Shown here piece by piece: positions 43,151-54,100 of a DNA stretch of 64,000 bases (position 1 is its first letter; each line of letters starts with the position of its first letter). This stretch comes from Cliona cf. orientalis (taxonomy: Eukaryota > Porifera > Demospongiae > Clionaida > Clionaidae): the NCBI GenBank assembly GCA_963930775.1, contig OZ005707.1, forward strand, positions 6,820,001-6,884,000, given 5' to 3'. Under the pieces are notes generated by a model that saw only the letters and a program-made list of their open reading frames with translations, was not told the origin of the DNA and made no database searches. Made by a program: the position numbers and the translations under genes.

Positions 43151-43610
43151 TGCGCTCAGTTCGTAATCCTAGAGTTATTGCACGTACAAACATTATGATG
43201 CAGTACATGTCACTATTATCATAATAATATGATCTATCTTATGAAACAATTATCAATTTAATATCCCTCAATTATCACTTAATCATAAAGTGTTAATTGT
43301 CATACATTATATATAGCAGCAGTACATGTAATAGTATTTCATTAGCATATCAGACCTAACTACGATTGAAATCTGAGAAGCTTACTATTTCGAGGATGTG
43401 TAGTACTATAGCTGGGGCAACAATTTCATCAAGCCATCATGATGAGATTGTTATGGAGTACATGGTTCATACTGTAACGGATTACCATTATAATATTATT
43501 AGGAATGGTCACCATAAACACATGTAGAGACGTTATTCCATAACAAATTAGCATTCATCAATTGTCAGCCCTTAAACATTCCGATTTGTGTACGTCTTGT
43601 CTGTTGTCTA
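43151..43610. promoter_or_regulatory. AT-rich upstream region of the minus gene
   Basis: This gene-free stretch lies directly upstream of the minus-gene ATG and should hold its 5' untranslated region and promoter. It has an in-frame TAG at 43169-43171 and many TAATAT/ATTAT runs. I can see no convincing TATA box, initiator or splice acceptor. Two divergent starts 1.9 kb apart make a shared regulatory region likely, which is inference. Confidence 0.4.
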
Positions 43611-43613
43611 TTA

Positions 43614-43906
43614 TGCACCTATCAATGTAATGCCCCACTACCCCCCTCCCGGGCACCATAAGGGCTAGGTGGGGATTTGACTAATGAACTCGTCAACTTC
43701 CCGTAAGGTGGGGCCAGCCTCATCTGTCAAATCCCCACTCTATCCCCCTTCCAGGGTGGGGAAATGATAGGGGATTTGACAAATATCGAATACATACTTG
43801 TCAAATGCCCCTGTCTGGGGCTTGGTTTTCTATGTCAATCCCCCTGTGTTGCCCCCTATAGCGCCCGGGAGGGGGGTAGTGGGGCATTATATTATTGATA
43901 GGTGCA
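43614..43906. mobile_element. MITE, 293 bp, with about 40 bp terminal inverted repeats and TTA target duplication
   Basis: The left end begins TGCACCTATCAAT and continues with TAATGCCCCACTACC, a C-rich run and GGGC. The right end is the same in reverse complement, apart from a small length difference after ATCAAT. TTA lies directly outside both ends (43611-43613 and 43907-43909). The interior has no ORF but carries inverted and direct copies of GTCAAATCCCC (43671-43681, 43736-43746, 43780-43790, with a variant at 43800-43811). A 3-bp TTA duplication is typical of PIF/Harbinger-type elements; that family assignment is inference. Confidence 0.8.
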
Positions 43907-43909
43907 TTA

Positions 43910-44716
43910 CCCCCATGATGTCCTGTATTTAAAGCCCTGTGAAACTGTCCCAGATTAAGATTCATTTCCAGAGATATTTCTGCTGTGTACCGACTACTAA
44001 GCGCCTGCTAGCTAACCTGCTGCCATTTACCAGCAGTCAAGTCCACACTACAATACCATACAAATGTTTCCTTAGTACCATAATGTAGCTACAATATCCA
44101 TAGTTTTATATGATATGCTTTATACCACAGATTATACCACCATCGAACTTCTACCAGCTAAAGTATGTCTCTGCAATTATTCAACTGAACTTCACTCACC
44201 TATTTCAGTTCATTGGTGTAGTATGCAGGCCTCCAGGGGGCTATGGCTCGGTATGAAACGATTTTCTTCAATTTCACCAATTGCACTGTAATCTTTGACA
44301 GCCTTACTCTCAGAAGCAAATTCAAAGTTCAATGTTGTGCTGGCTGTTGCTAACATACGGAGACACACACTCGGAGCTGGATTTCATAGGCCCGCCCACA
44401 TTTAGCTTGTTCCGCGTAATTCCGTTCACTTCCGTAAAACAGGCCATGAATTTGCTCGTTTTTGGAGGGAAGCGCTCAGTTTGCCGCCCTTTTTCCATGG
44501 CTACAGATAAATATTGATGGGAAGAGGGAACTTCGGAACTCCCTAGCCGGTCACGTTACCTCTCCTGAAGCTCTCGGAGAAAGAAAGAAGTCTTCTACCT
44601 CTTCTCTGTGAACCTTGCCACGAGCGATTGACCTCGCTTGCGCGCAACTACACTCGTCTGGCTTCCCAAGGGGGCGTTGAAGGTGAATATACACTACCCC
44701 CGCCTCTAAAGCAGAC
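43910..44716. promoter_or_regulatory. Upstream region of the plus gene, CpG-bearing in its right half
   Basis: No gene is supported here. The left half is AT-rich with nothing recognised. From about 44380 to 44720 CpG dinucleotides become frequent, and there is an ETS-like ACTTCCG at 44428-44434. This shift fits the promoter and 5' untranslated exon of the plus gene, ending at the candidate donor at 44746. A short ORF at 44332-44517 lacks any feature that would make it a gene. Confidence 0.4.
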
Positions 44717-44745
44717 ATGAAAGAGAACCTCTCTCCCCGCCAAAA

Positions 44746-45047
44746 GTAAGTTGGTACTATAAGAGTTTATTAGTGATTCTCAGCTTGTGCTAATGTTATA
44801 GATTTTGCTTGCAACATAAGAGATAATTTCTAAAGATGGGCGGATCTCGTAGCTGTATACAAGCCACGTGCTTTTTTACGCTGCACTATGTAGCGCGCTA
44901 ATAAGCGCCGCCTGTTGATATTAATTAAAATAGCGAGACAACTCGGCTTCTGTAGTGTTTATACTTCAGCGATGGGACTTCGTAATGCACCAGAGCCATA
45001 ATATCTCGAACGCTATCTTTTACTTTATTTCGCCCCCATTATCGCAG
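44746..45047 (+). other. Possible upstream intron (302 bp) of the plus-strand giant gene
   Basis: It begins with GTAAGT after CAAAA and ends with a clear pyrimidine-rich CGCAG. If it is real, the exon ending at 44745 carries an ATG at 44717 that is in frame across the splice with the signal-peptide exon. An in-frame TGA at 44630 bounds that upstream frame. The exon could equally be wholly 5' untranslated. The acceptor is more convincing than the donor. Confidence 0.55.
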
Positions 45048-45160
45048 GAGAAGCTTGGCTGGGCGAGGCGGCGCTATGGGCCGTCCTTTTACTACCCTTG
45101 GAGGACCTACCCCTCTCTACTTGAGTCTGGTCACCCTTCTGGTGTTTGTCTCCTCGACAA
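45048..45160 (+). other. Signal-peptide exon of the plus-strand giant gene
   Basis: The exon is flanked by a good acceptor (pyrimidine-rich tract ending in CGCAG at 45047) and a GTGAGT donor at 45161. The ATG at 45076 encodes 28 residues plus one base. The hydrophobic core L-Y-L-S-L-V-T-L-L-V-F-V is followed by S-S-T-S-A, with likely cleavage after the Ala encoded just across the intron. The sequence upstream of the ATG in this exon is also open and in frame with the ATG at 44717, so the n-region may be longer. Confidence 0.8.
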
Positions 45161-48100
45161 GTGAGTTTATAGTGAACTATTTATACTGGTAGTGTACAGT
45201 GGTATTTATGAATATGGGAGTGAAAGTTGGTATCAAGTGTACGGATCCAGGGAGAGAACAGGGGGCCGGCCCCCCTCGCCCCTTCAGCTGTAAGCTTCCC
45301 ATTCAACACAATTGATCTGTAAGCTTCAGTGTTTTATAGCATCTTCAATTTGTTCTAAAACATACTAAGCTCTGCTCAGAAGTTAAAAATTTTTGTTGAA
45401 ACGAAGCTGCCAGAAAGACGACAATCACGGAGGCGTGGTTTATCAATTTTATGGGTGTGGCCAAAATTTTTGCACACGTGCCTATTATTGTGCCCCCCCC
45501 CTTCCTCAAATCCTGGATCCGCCCCTGCGTACTGATGTATGCTGAGACCAACTTAATTTCATAGATGTGGAGTTTTAGGTACACATATCTATTGTTAGAA
45601 ACTGTCAATTCAGCCATAATGTTATGATAATGTGCTTATTTAGCAATGATATTAATTTCGTGGCTATGGAGCGAACGAATAAGAAATATCTTATCAGTTA
45701 CTGGTTCCTTATAACACAGTTACATAAAAATTGTAGCTATAGACTCGATAATCAGTACAACAAACTTTAATAATCAAGACAGTGTTAAAATTGAGAGAAG
45801 ATACATGCACTTAAGAATCCACATCTACCCCAGTCATCTCAATGACTGCAAGAGATAATATTGTATGTTTTTACTGTGGCCAGGAGTAATGAAATTAAAG
45901 GGGGATGAGTATGTGAAATTAGCTTAGTCCTAAAAATGGAGGGAAAATTTTGCATACTGATGAGATGTGTTGATATTCATTGCCGTGATTGCCATGGCAA
46001 TCAAACAGAGAAACATAATATGATGGAATGATGTCATGAATACATAGTGTACGAGGGTGACTTTTGGTGCATCCGGAGTTTGTGTGTGTTCTGCTTGGTG
46101 TAGAGCTTGGCCTGCCATGCACTACACAAAATAACATTATTTATGCCCATAAAATGCATTGTACATGTACATGCAGAATTATTGTGGATGCTCCACCATG
46201 GATGATTTTTTTAATGAGCACGTAAATATGAAGGGTTTTGCAAGGTCTTTATAAATTTACCATTATTAGGTGTTTATAAATTTAGCAGTTTTTATATAGT
46301 GTGGGCAGAAGATTTGTGGCTCGTGCATGTTTACATGTATGTACAGTCTAGGTATTTCCTAGCTGTCAGACTGCAGTCTAGACCGCAGTCTAGACAGTAA
46401 TTAAAAAGTGGTGGAGCTGTAAATTAAGTATGTGCAAAGCTATGCTATACTATGTAGAATTATGTATGTTCATGATAATCATGAAGCAATTTGCGTGTTG
46501 GTAAGTTAAAGAAAAACTGTTTTGATTAGGTGCCCAGCCAATGATTTCGTCACTTTCGGTCGACCTCAATACCAATAACTTGATGTTGACTGTGATGAAT
46601 ATCGATCCAGCACTCATGGATGGTGCAATAAACTGTACTCGATTTCTCATTGGACCTACGATGGGAGCTATTTCAACTGCTACCCGCCTTGCAAATCCTG
46701 CTACAGTGATGACAGGAGGCATGGTCACATGTAGACTCAGCGATGATCTACAGATTGACTTTAAGACAGGAGTCCTTATGCCGGGTAGCTCTTACCTGTT
46801 CATCGAAGCGGGTACTGGCATCGTTGATACCACACCAATGGAACTGGCTCCTGATACAACTGGTACACTGATCAATATGGTCACTGGTGACACTACAGCC
46901 CCTGAGCTGATTGGTTTCGTGGAGTTTAGCTTGGATGAGGGGATTTTTTCATTCTCCTTCAACGAAGTTGTGAATGTATCAGCGCTGAACTTCACTGATT
47001 TGACGCTTCAGAATGATTTCACTGATGCCACTTCCACTCAGTCGTATACCATCTCCAGTGCCTCCTGTACTGCTGCCGATAACTGTGTGGATGGACAGTT
47101 GATTTCGTTTCGAATTTCCAACGAAGATCTGAACCAGATCAAGCTTCGCACTGATCTGTGTACCTCAGGTACTGACTGTGTTCCCACATTCACATCTTCA
47201 TTTGTGGCAGACATTGCGGGCAATCCTATCATTGCCTATGATGAGACTCTGCCTAGTCATCGAAATTCTCACCAGCTTCAGTCCTTTATACCTGACACTT
47301 CGTCACCTCGACTGATGGCATTCGATCTCAACCTATCGAGTGATGAGCTTGTGCTAGTCTTTACAGAGCCTGTGAGCGTGGCAACCTTTGATCCAACTGG
47401 GTTCACCTTGCAGGCTAGCTCTACAGGAGGGGAGGCAGTGACTCTCACAGCAAACTCCCAAGCTCCTGCATCTGATGATGTCACCGTAACTCTTACTTTG
47501 GGAGCTGATGCTCACAGCCTCAAGCTGGCCCCATTTGCCACATCTCAAGGTGATACCTACATCTCTGTACTCGCTGGTGCTATCGATGACCTGTATACCA
47601 ATGCGGTGCAACAAATTGCATCCAGTATGGCTCAGCAGGTGAGAAATTTCATCAATGATACCACACCTCCAATTCTGTCCGCAGCTACACTCGACCTTGA
47701 CACCAATCGCCTGCTACTTACCTTCTCAGAGCCAATCTTCATCACCTCCATTGCCTCTTCCAACTTCACTCTAACAAATGGCTCCAGCTCGATAGTGCTC
47801 AACCTTGGTGGTAGCACTTTGGTTGATACGACTGGTGCGGTGGCCATGGATGCCCTGGTAGTGGTCGGTTTTATGCTTGATGGAGAAGTGCTCACGGCTA
47901 TCAAGACTAATCCCTCCATTGGTGTCGACAGTACCAACACTGTCGTTGAAGTAGATCCTCTCTCATTTGCCGACACTAGCAATAATGATAACGCAGTTGC
48001 TCAGAGTATTCCTGTAAGTACCTTCATTGCTGATACAAGTCGAGCTGTGCTTGATACCTTCGCTCTCGATATGAACATTGGTCAGCTTCGTCTCACATTC

Positions 48101-51100
48101 AACGATGTAATCGATGCTGAGTCAGCTCGTTTGAATCGAAGGACCATTACCATACAGAATGATGAGACTGGTACCACCTTCTATGACCTCACAGGAGGTA
48201 ATGTCGTCTCGGCTGATGGCACTGTTGTGGTTATCGATCTTCTTCCTGAAGATTTGCAAGGTTTGAAGGCCGAGCTTAACGTGGCCTCTAATGTTGTAAA
48301 TTCCTGGATCACTGTAGAGGCTGAAGCTTTCCGTGATGTAATGGGTGTCGATATTCTCGCTGTCACGGACACAAACGCCATCCAGACCTCCAACTTCACT
48401 TCTGATGTCACACCTCCTGTGCTTCAAAGCTTCGATTTTGATTTGGATGCTGGGCAGCTGATCATGACCTTTGATGAACCTGTCAACTCTTCTAGTGTGA
48501 AATTCAACCGGATCACTATCCAAGAAGGTGCCTCAAATACATCAGCAGGGATCACTCTTCAAGGAGGGTCACCTATTACTCAAAACTCCATGACTGTCGT
48601 TAGGCTCACTCTCTTGCGTGATGACCTCAATGCCATCAAAGCGGCCACCAATATTGCTGTATCAATGGAGACCACCTACCTAATGTTGGAGACTGGAGCA
48701 GTAGATGATGTCGCTGGAAATCCAGTCATATCGACGATTGAGAATGAGACATCTGTGGCTGAAGCAGTGACCGTATTCACACCAGACACTACTCCACCTA
48801 CAATCGACTCCTTTATACTGGACATGAACGGTGGTAGGATGGACAGTGGTAGGATTTTACTAACATTTGATGAGACTGTGAATGTCACCACATTCATCAG
48901 TACACGTCTCATTCTACAAAACTCTACTGTTGCAAACAGAATTGAGCGCCAGATTACTGGTGGTCGCTCGACTACAACCATCAGTCCAGAGGTGACTATC
49001 ACCCTTCAACCTGCTGATGTTAACTTCATCAAGCTTCAGGTTGACTTTGGCACTGTGACTGCAAACACCTTTATCCGTGCCTTTGCTGGTGTAGTGGTTG
49101 ACATGAGCAACAACGTAGCTGTCGATGGCACCGCAGTGATGGCTACTCAGGTGATTCCAGACATGACCCCTCCCACCCTTGATCGTTTTGTTCTTGACTT
49201 GACCCTTGATCGCATCCTTCTAACCTTTGATGAACCTATCAATGCCTCCTCTCTTGATTTCGACCGGTTTATTCTGTTCAGTGGTGGTGGTTCTTCTGGA
49301 GGATCATTCCGTGATCTCACAGGCACCTTTGACCTGACTAATGCTATTGAAATTGCTGTACAGCTGCCATTCTCGCTAGCTCAGTCCATCAAGACTGATT
49401 CAGCTATTGGTACATCCATTGCCAATACATACATCAGTTTCCGAAGTGGATCTGTCAGTGATACAGCTGGTAATCCCATAGCTGAACCACTGGTTCGCTT
49501 GCAAGCTTCTCAAGTGCTATCTGATGAAGCTGGTCCACCGATTGACTCATTCAGCTTCGATCTTGATGCTGGTATTCTAATACTGAGCTATGGTGAACCT
49601 GTAGATCCATCCTCCTTTGATGGTACATACATCACAATCCAGGATGCACCCTCAGCTGTGAACTATGTCAATCTGACCGGAGGCACTCCTATAGAGACAA
49701 TGCTTTCTGAGACTATCAGTGTCGTGCTCCTTTCATCAGACTTAAATGCCATCAAGGCCGACACTGAGCTAGCTACTTCTGTGAACAACACATACCTCAC
49801 TCTAGGATCTGCTGCTTTGGATGACTCTTTTGGTAATCCAGTTGTACCTGTGCTCGATGGCAGTGGTATTCAAGCCAGTGACTTCACTCCAGACACCACT
49901 CCACCAAATGTCACAACATTTGAGCTGCGAAATGCTGGCAATGGTATTGATGTCATACTCGTGATAGTATTTTCAGAGACTATTAATGCTTCAACAGTCG
50001 AGCCAACCAGTTTCACTCTGTTGGAGGCTCCTAGCTCTACCAACAACTATGCTCTAACTGGGGGAACTGTGACACTTGTAAACTCAGCAGAGATTGAAAT
50101 TCTTCTCACCCCAACCGACCTTGCAGCCATTAGGGCCAGATACCCCCTAGGCACTGTGATAGCTACAAGTTTCTTAAGCGCAGTGGCTATGGCTGGTACA
50201 GATATGGTAGGACTAACTTCCCTTGAGGTGGCTGCTGGTGATGCTGTAATGGCTAGGAACATCTCTGCCGATCTTATCCCTCCCACGCTGGCTAACTTCA
50301 CTCTAGATATGGACAATGGTGTACTATCTCTGACTTTTGATGAAGCAGTGGTCCCATCTACTTTGAATATTTCTGATCTCCTTCTTCAGAATGCAATGGC
50401 TTCTGACGTTATCAACCAAACTCTAACATCTGGTAGTGTAGTCATCACCAGTGTCACTAACCCAGTAGTGGAGGTACAAATATCTTCCGTGGACTTAGAT
50501 GCCATCAAGATTCAGACATCTCTGGGTACTGTTACCAGCAATACTTACCTGTCCTATCCCACTGGCTTTGTTTCCGATCCTGCTCAAAATCTAGCATTTG
50601 AAATTCCTTCTAGCAATGCCAGGCAAGCTACAACTGTTGTATCGGACACTACCCGGCCTCGTCTCATCGCTTTTGACTTGGATTTGAACACTGGTGTACT
50701 TACAATGGAGTTTGATGAAGCAATGGACCACTCCACCTATCGTCAGGATCAGATTGAGATTCAAAGTAGAATGAGAGATTCCTCCAGTATTGTGAGGCTT
50801 CGAAATCTCGTTATTTCACCTTTATCCACTCCTGATGATCGAATCGTGAGCATTCCTCTCAGAATTGAAGATCTCAATGACATAAGATCTATGCCTAATT
50901 TGGCTATTAATGGTTCAACAACATTTTTGGTCATTCTCAACTTTGCTATTCGTGACATGAATGGAAACTATGTCATCAGGATTCCAAACATTGATGCTCT
51001 TCCTGTACGTACTTTCACTCCTGACACCACACCTCCCATTCTGCAGTCATGGACAATGGATCTGAACAATGGCTATATCTACTTGACCTTTGATGAGGCC

Positions 51101-54100
51101 ATAAACATTGCTACCGCTAATGGGTCATTTTTCTCAGTTCAGTCAGCGAATGAGTCCGCCTTACATAGGTATACTCTCACGACTACAAGTGAAGGCTACT
51201 TTAATGGTGAGCATCATTACGTCCGTTTGAATCGCAGAGCAGAGGATGAAAATGCTATCAAAAGGAACGAAGAATTGTGCACATCTGTTGACAACTGCTT
51301 CCTGTCTGTGATAGCAGGAGCTGTAGCTAACTTTGACAGCCTACTGATGGATGAAATACCAACCAATGCAGCTCTACAAGCAGCACAGGTCGTTCCGGAC
51401 ACAAATCCTCCAGATTTCACTGAGTTTGTAGAATTCAACCTTCGTGATGGTACGCTAACTTTGCGCTTCAATGAGCCAGTGAGAACAGCTAGTTTTGATC
51501 CCACTGGAGTAACCCTCCAGACACTATTTGAGCAACCACTCTCGATGGTCACTCTCACCAATGCTACAGTAATAACTCCAAATGATGCTACCATTGTTGT
51601 CAACCTAACTCAGTCCGAGATTGAGGCTATTAAGCTGGACAGATTCGTATGTGCACGTAGGTATACTTGCTATGTTAGTCTGGACTCTGGTGCCGTGCTA
51701 GATACATCTAACAACACCCTAGTGCCTGTGTCTGATGGATTTCCCGGATTTATAGTCACCAATTTTGTGCTTGATGTTGATAATCCATTCCTCGATACGT
51801 ACACTCTTGACTTGAATGCTGGCACTATCACTTTCACCTTCAGTGAGCCAGTCTCTTATAAGTCAATCCAGCCTACCTATCTCACCTTTCAATCAGCCAT
51901 TGATGCAACAATGACAGCTGTTGAGACCTACACTCTCACTGGTGGTCAAACTCTGGTTCCTGATGGCATTGAAGTCACTCTAAGCTTCAGCGAAGATGAT
52001 TTTTGTGCCCTGAAAGCTAATCTTGATCTTGCTACAGATACTAGCAACACCTTTGTCTATTTCAATGGAAGCTTTGCAACAGATTTAGCTCACGAGCCTG
52101 TCAATATTCTAGAAGTACCTAACAGTGCAGCTGTGCAAGCTGGTATGGTTATTCCTGATACAACTCCACCTCGCATTTCTGAATTTCAGCTTGACTTAAC
52201 ACTCGATCGCCTGCTGCTGACATTCAATGAGCCAGTGCGTACTTCAACTCTCACAAATCTAACTTTGCTGACAGTGCATACTTTTGATATGTCTCAGTCT
52301 CTTCAACTTGACGGTGGTTTGGTAGCTACAAATGAAGATGGTGTTAAGGTGATCATGGTCATGCTTCTCGAAACAGATGTGACTGCAATCAAGCAAAATC
52401 CAGCACTAGGCACGAACCAGTCCAATACCTTCCTATCAGTTGGTGCTGGCATAATTGTAGACATGTCTAATATACCATCGGAGGAGCAGCTGAGAATTCC
52501 ATCAACAGCTTTTGTGCCTGATGCCACCAGACCCCAGCTGATATCATTCACATTGGACATGAACACAGGCATGCTAAATCTCACATTTGATGATGCTATG
52601 AGTGTGAGCACGTTTGATGCAACAGCCTTCCGTGTCCAAAATGGTCTCCGTGCTACAGACAATCGCCACTACACTCTTACAAATTCCTCCACCAACAGTC
52701 CTATTGGCTATGAGGTACTGGTTAGTTTCAGCGATATGGACTTCCTTGGCATCAAGGATGTGTATGGACTTGCCAGAGAGGTAGAGACCAGTTGGCTAAC
52801 CATGCAGGCTTTTGCTATTGATGATGTGGATGGAGTAGATGTTCTAGCCATCACTGATGGCAAAGCACAGCAAGCTTCTTCCTACGTGGTCGATGATCAG
52901 CCCCCACGACTGATGTCCTTCCTCCTTGATCTAGACAAGGGACGTCTGAATCTCACCTTTGATGACTTCATGAATGCTAGTACTCTGATGGTGGGCTCCA
53001 TTGCTCTCCAGAATGAGAGTAGCCTAGATTCTGGTACAACTACCATGCAGCTCACTGGAGGAGATGTGAGCAGGTCTGCTGATGGCAGGACAATCTCCAT
53101 TCTCTTTACCAGTGATAATCTTGATGAACTAAATTTTAATGAGTACATTGCTACAACCATCAGCAACACATTCTTAACTATAAGTATGGGTGGAGTAGAT
53201 GATCTTTTTGCCAATCCCCTCACTCCTGGTGTTCTTGCTGGCAACGCTATGCAAGCATCTGAAGTCATCAACGATACCACACTGATTGAACTGGAATCTT
53301 TCAATTTTGATCTGAATCTTGGTCTTCTAACATTGACCTTCTCTGAGACATACCTGCAGGAGACATTCAATGTCAATTTCATTACATTCCAAGGTCAGAG
53401 AAACGGCACTTTCAGAACTGATGACTACACTCTGACAGGAGCCGAATCTATTTCATTCACAAATACATCAGTGGTAAGTGTTACCTTGCTAAGAGATGAT
53501 CTGAATGCCCTGAAATCGAGGCGTAATGTAGCCAGTCGAAGGAGAAACACTTACCTCTCTGTAAATATGAACCTAGCACAGGATGTCAGTCTCAATCCCA
53601 CGATGATGATTTTTGATGATGATGCATTGAGAGTTACGAATTTCATTCAGGATATGACTCCTCCCACTCTTCTCAATTACACACTTGACCTCAACTCTGG
53701 AGCTATCATCTTCACGTTTTCTGAAATTATCGATCCCGATTCTCTGAGCCTAACTGATGTGACATTCCTGAACACGCCTACAGTATTTCCATTCACTCAG
53801 ATCTACGTACTCACAGGCGGTAGCTTTGATACCACACTTTCCTCACCCATCGTTCAAGTTAACTTCACCGAGCGTGACCTGAATGCCATCAAGGGTATGC
53901 GTAACCTGGCTATCAGCCTCACCACCTCCTTCATTAGCTTCACAAGTGGTTTTGTATCGGATATGGCTGGCCAAATGATAGCACAACAAAGTGGAGTTCA
54001 GGCTGCTGTGTACATCAGTGATGTTACTCCTCCTGAGCTGGAGTCGTACACACTTGATATGAACACTGGTGTGCTGGTATTGAATTTCTCTGAGGTTGTT

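Larger units (their letters stand above)
34180..43042 (-). repeat. N-terminal domain array of the minus gene (about 24 domains, irregular)
   Basis: Counting D-L-N-x-I-K-like motifs gives about 24 domains before the regular 18-domain super-units begin. Cysteine-loop domains sit at the very start (a pair) and once more near 39.17 kb. The third domain after the second cysteine domain (about 41.35-41.42 kb) has the N-D-I-F-G-A-N-V-I-S-V variant end, which matches the super-unit signature, so this segment seems to be a diverged or shortened version of the same block. Confidence 0.7.
45161..46529 (+). other. Intron (1,369 bp) of the plus-strand giant gene
   Basis: The donor is GTGAGT, and the acceptor is ...TTTTGATTAG with a modest pyrimidine tract. 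Splicing is phase 1 and joins the signal-peptide exon to the first Ig-like domain in frame. That agreement of signal cleavage site, phase and domain start is the main evidence. A CAG at 46535-46537 is an alternative acceptor, but it would change the phase. The intron holds a decayed inverted-repeat element in its first quarter and otherwise AT-rich sequence with no gene. Confidence 0.8.
46889..51397 (+). repeat. Super-unit A of the plus gene (12 domains, about 4.5 kb)
   Basis: It starts at G-D-T-T-A-P before a cysteine-loop domain (C at 47159 and 47177). The third domain later ends in R-D-V-M-G-V-D-I-L-A-V-T-D (about 48.32 kb). An incomplete-looking first domain (46532-46888) precedes it and may be the degenerate partner of the pair. 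Confidence 0.7.

Noticed and set aside
44332..44517. 61-codon plus-strand ORF between the two genes
   Set aside because: It is short, has no domain or signal peptide, and lies in the presumed promoter and 5' region.
46370..46402. Palindromic CTGCAGTCTAGAC repeats in the intron
   Set aside because: These are two short direct copies of 11 bp with no ends, target duplication or other context. They may be chance or a microsatellite-like slip.
46450..46728. 92-codon minus-strand ORF overlapping the intron end
   Set aside because: It spans the acceptor and the first domain of the plus gene in antisense and has no independent support.
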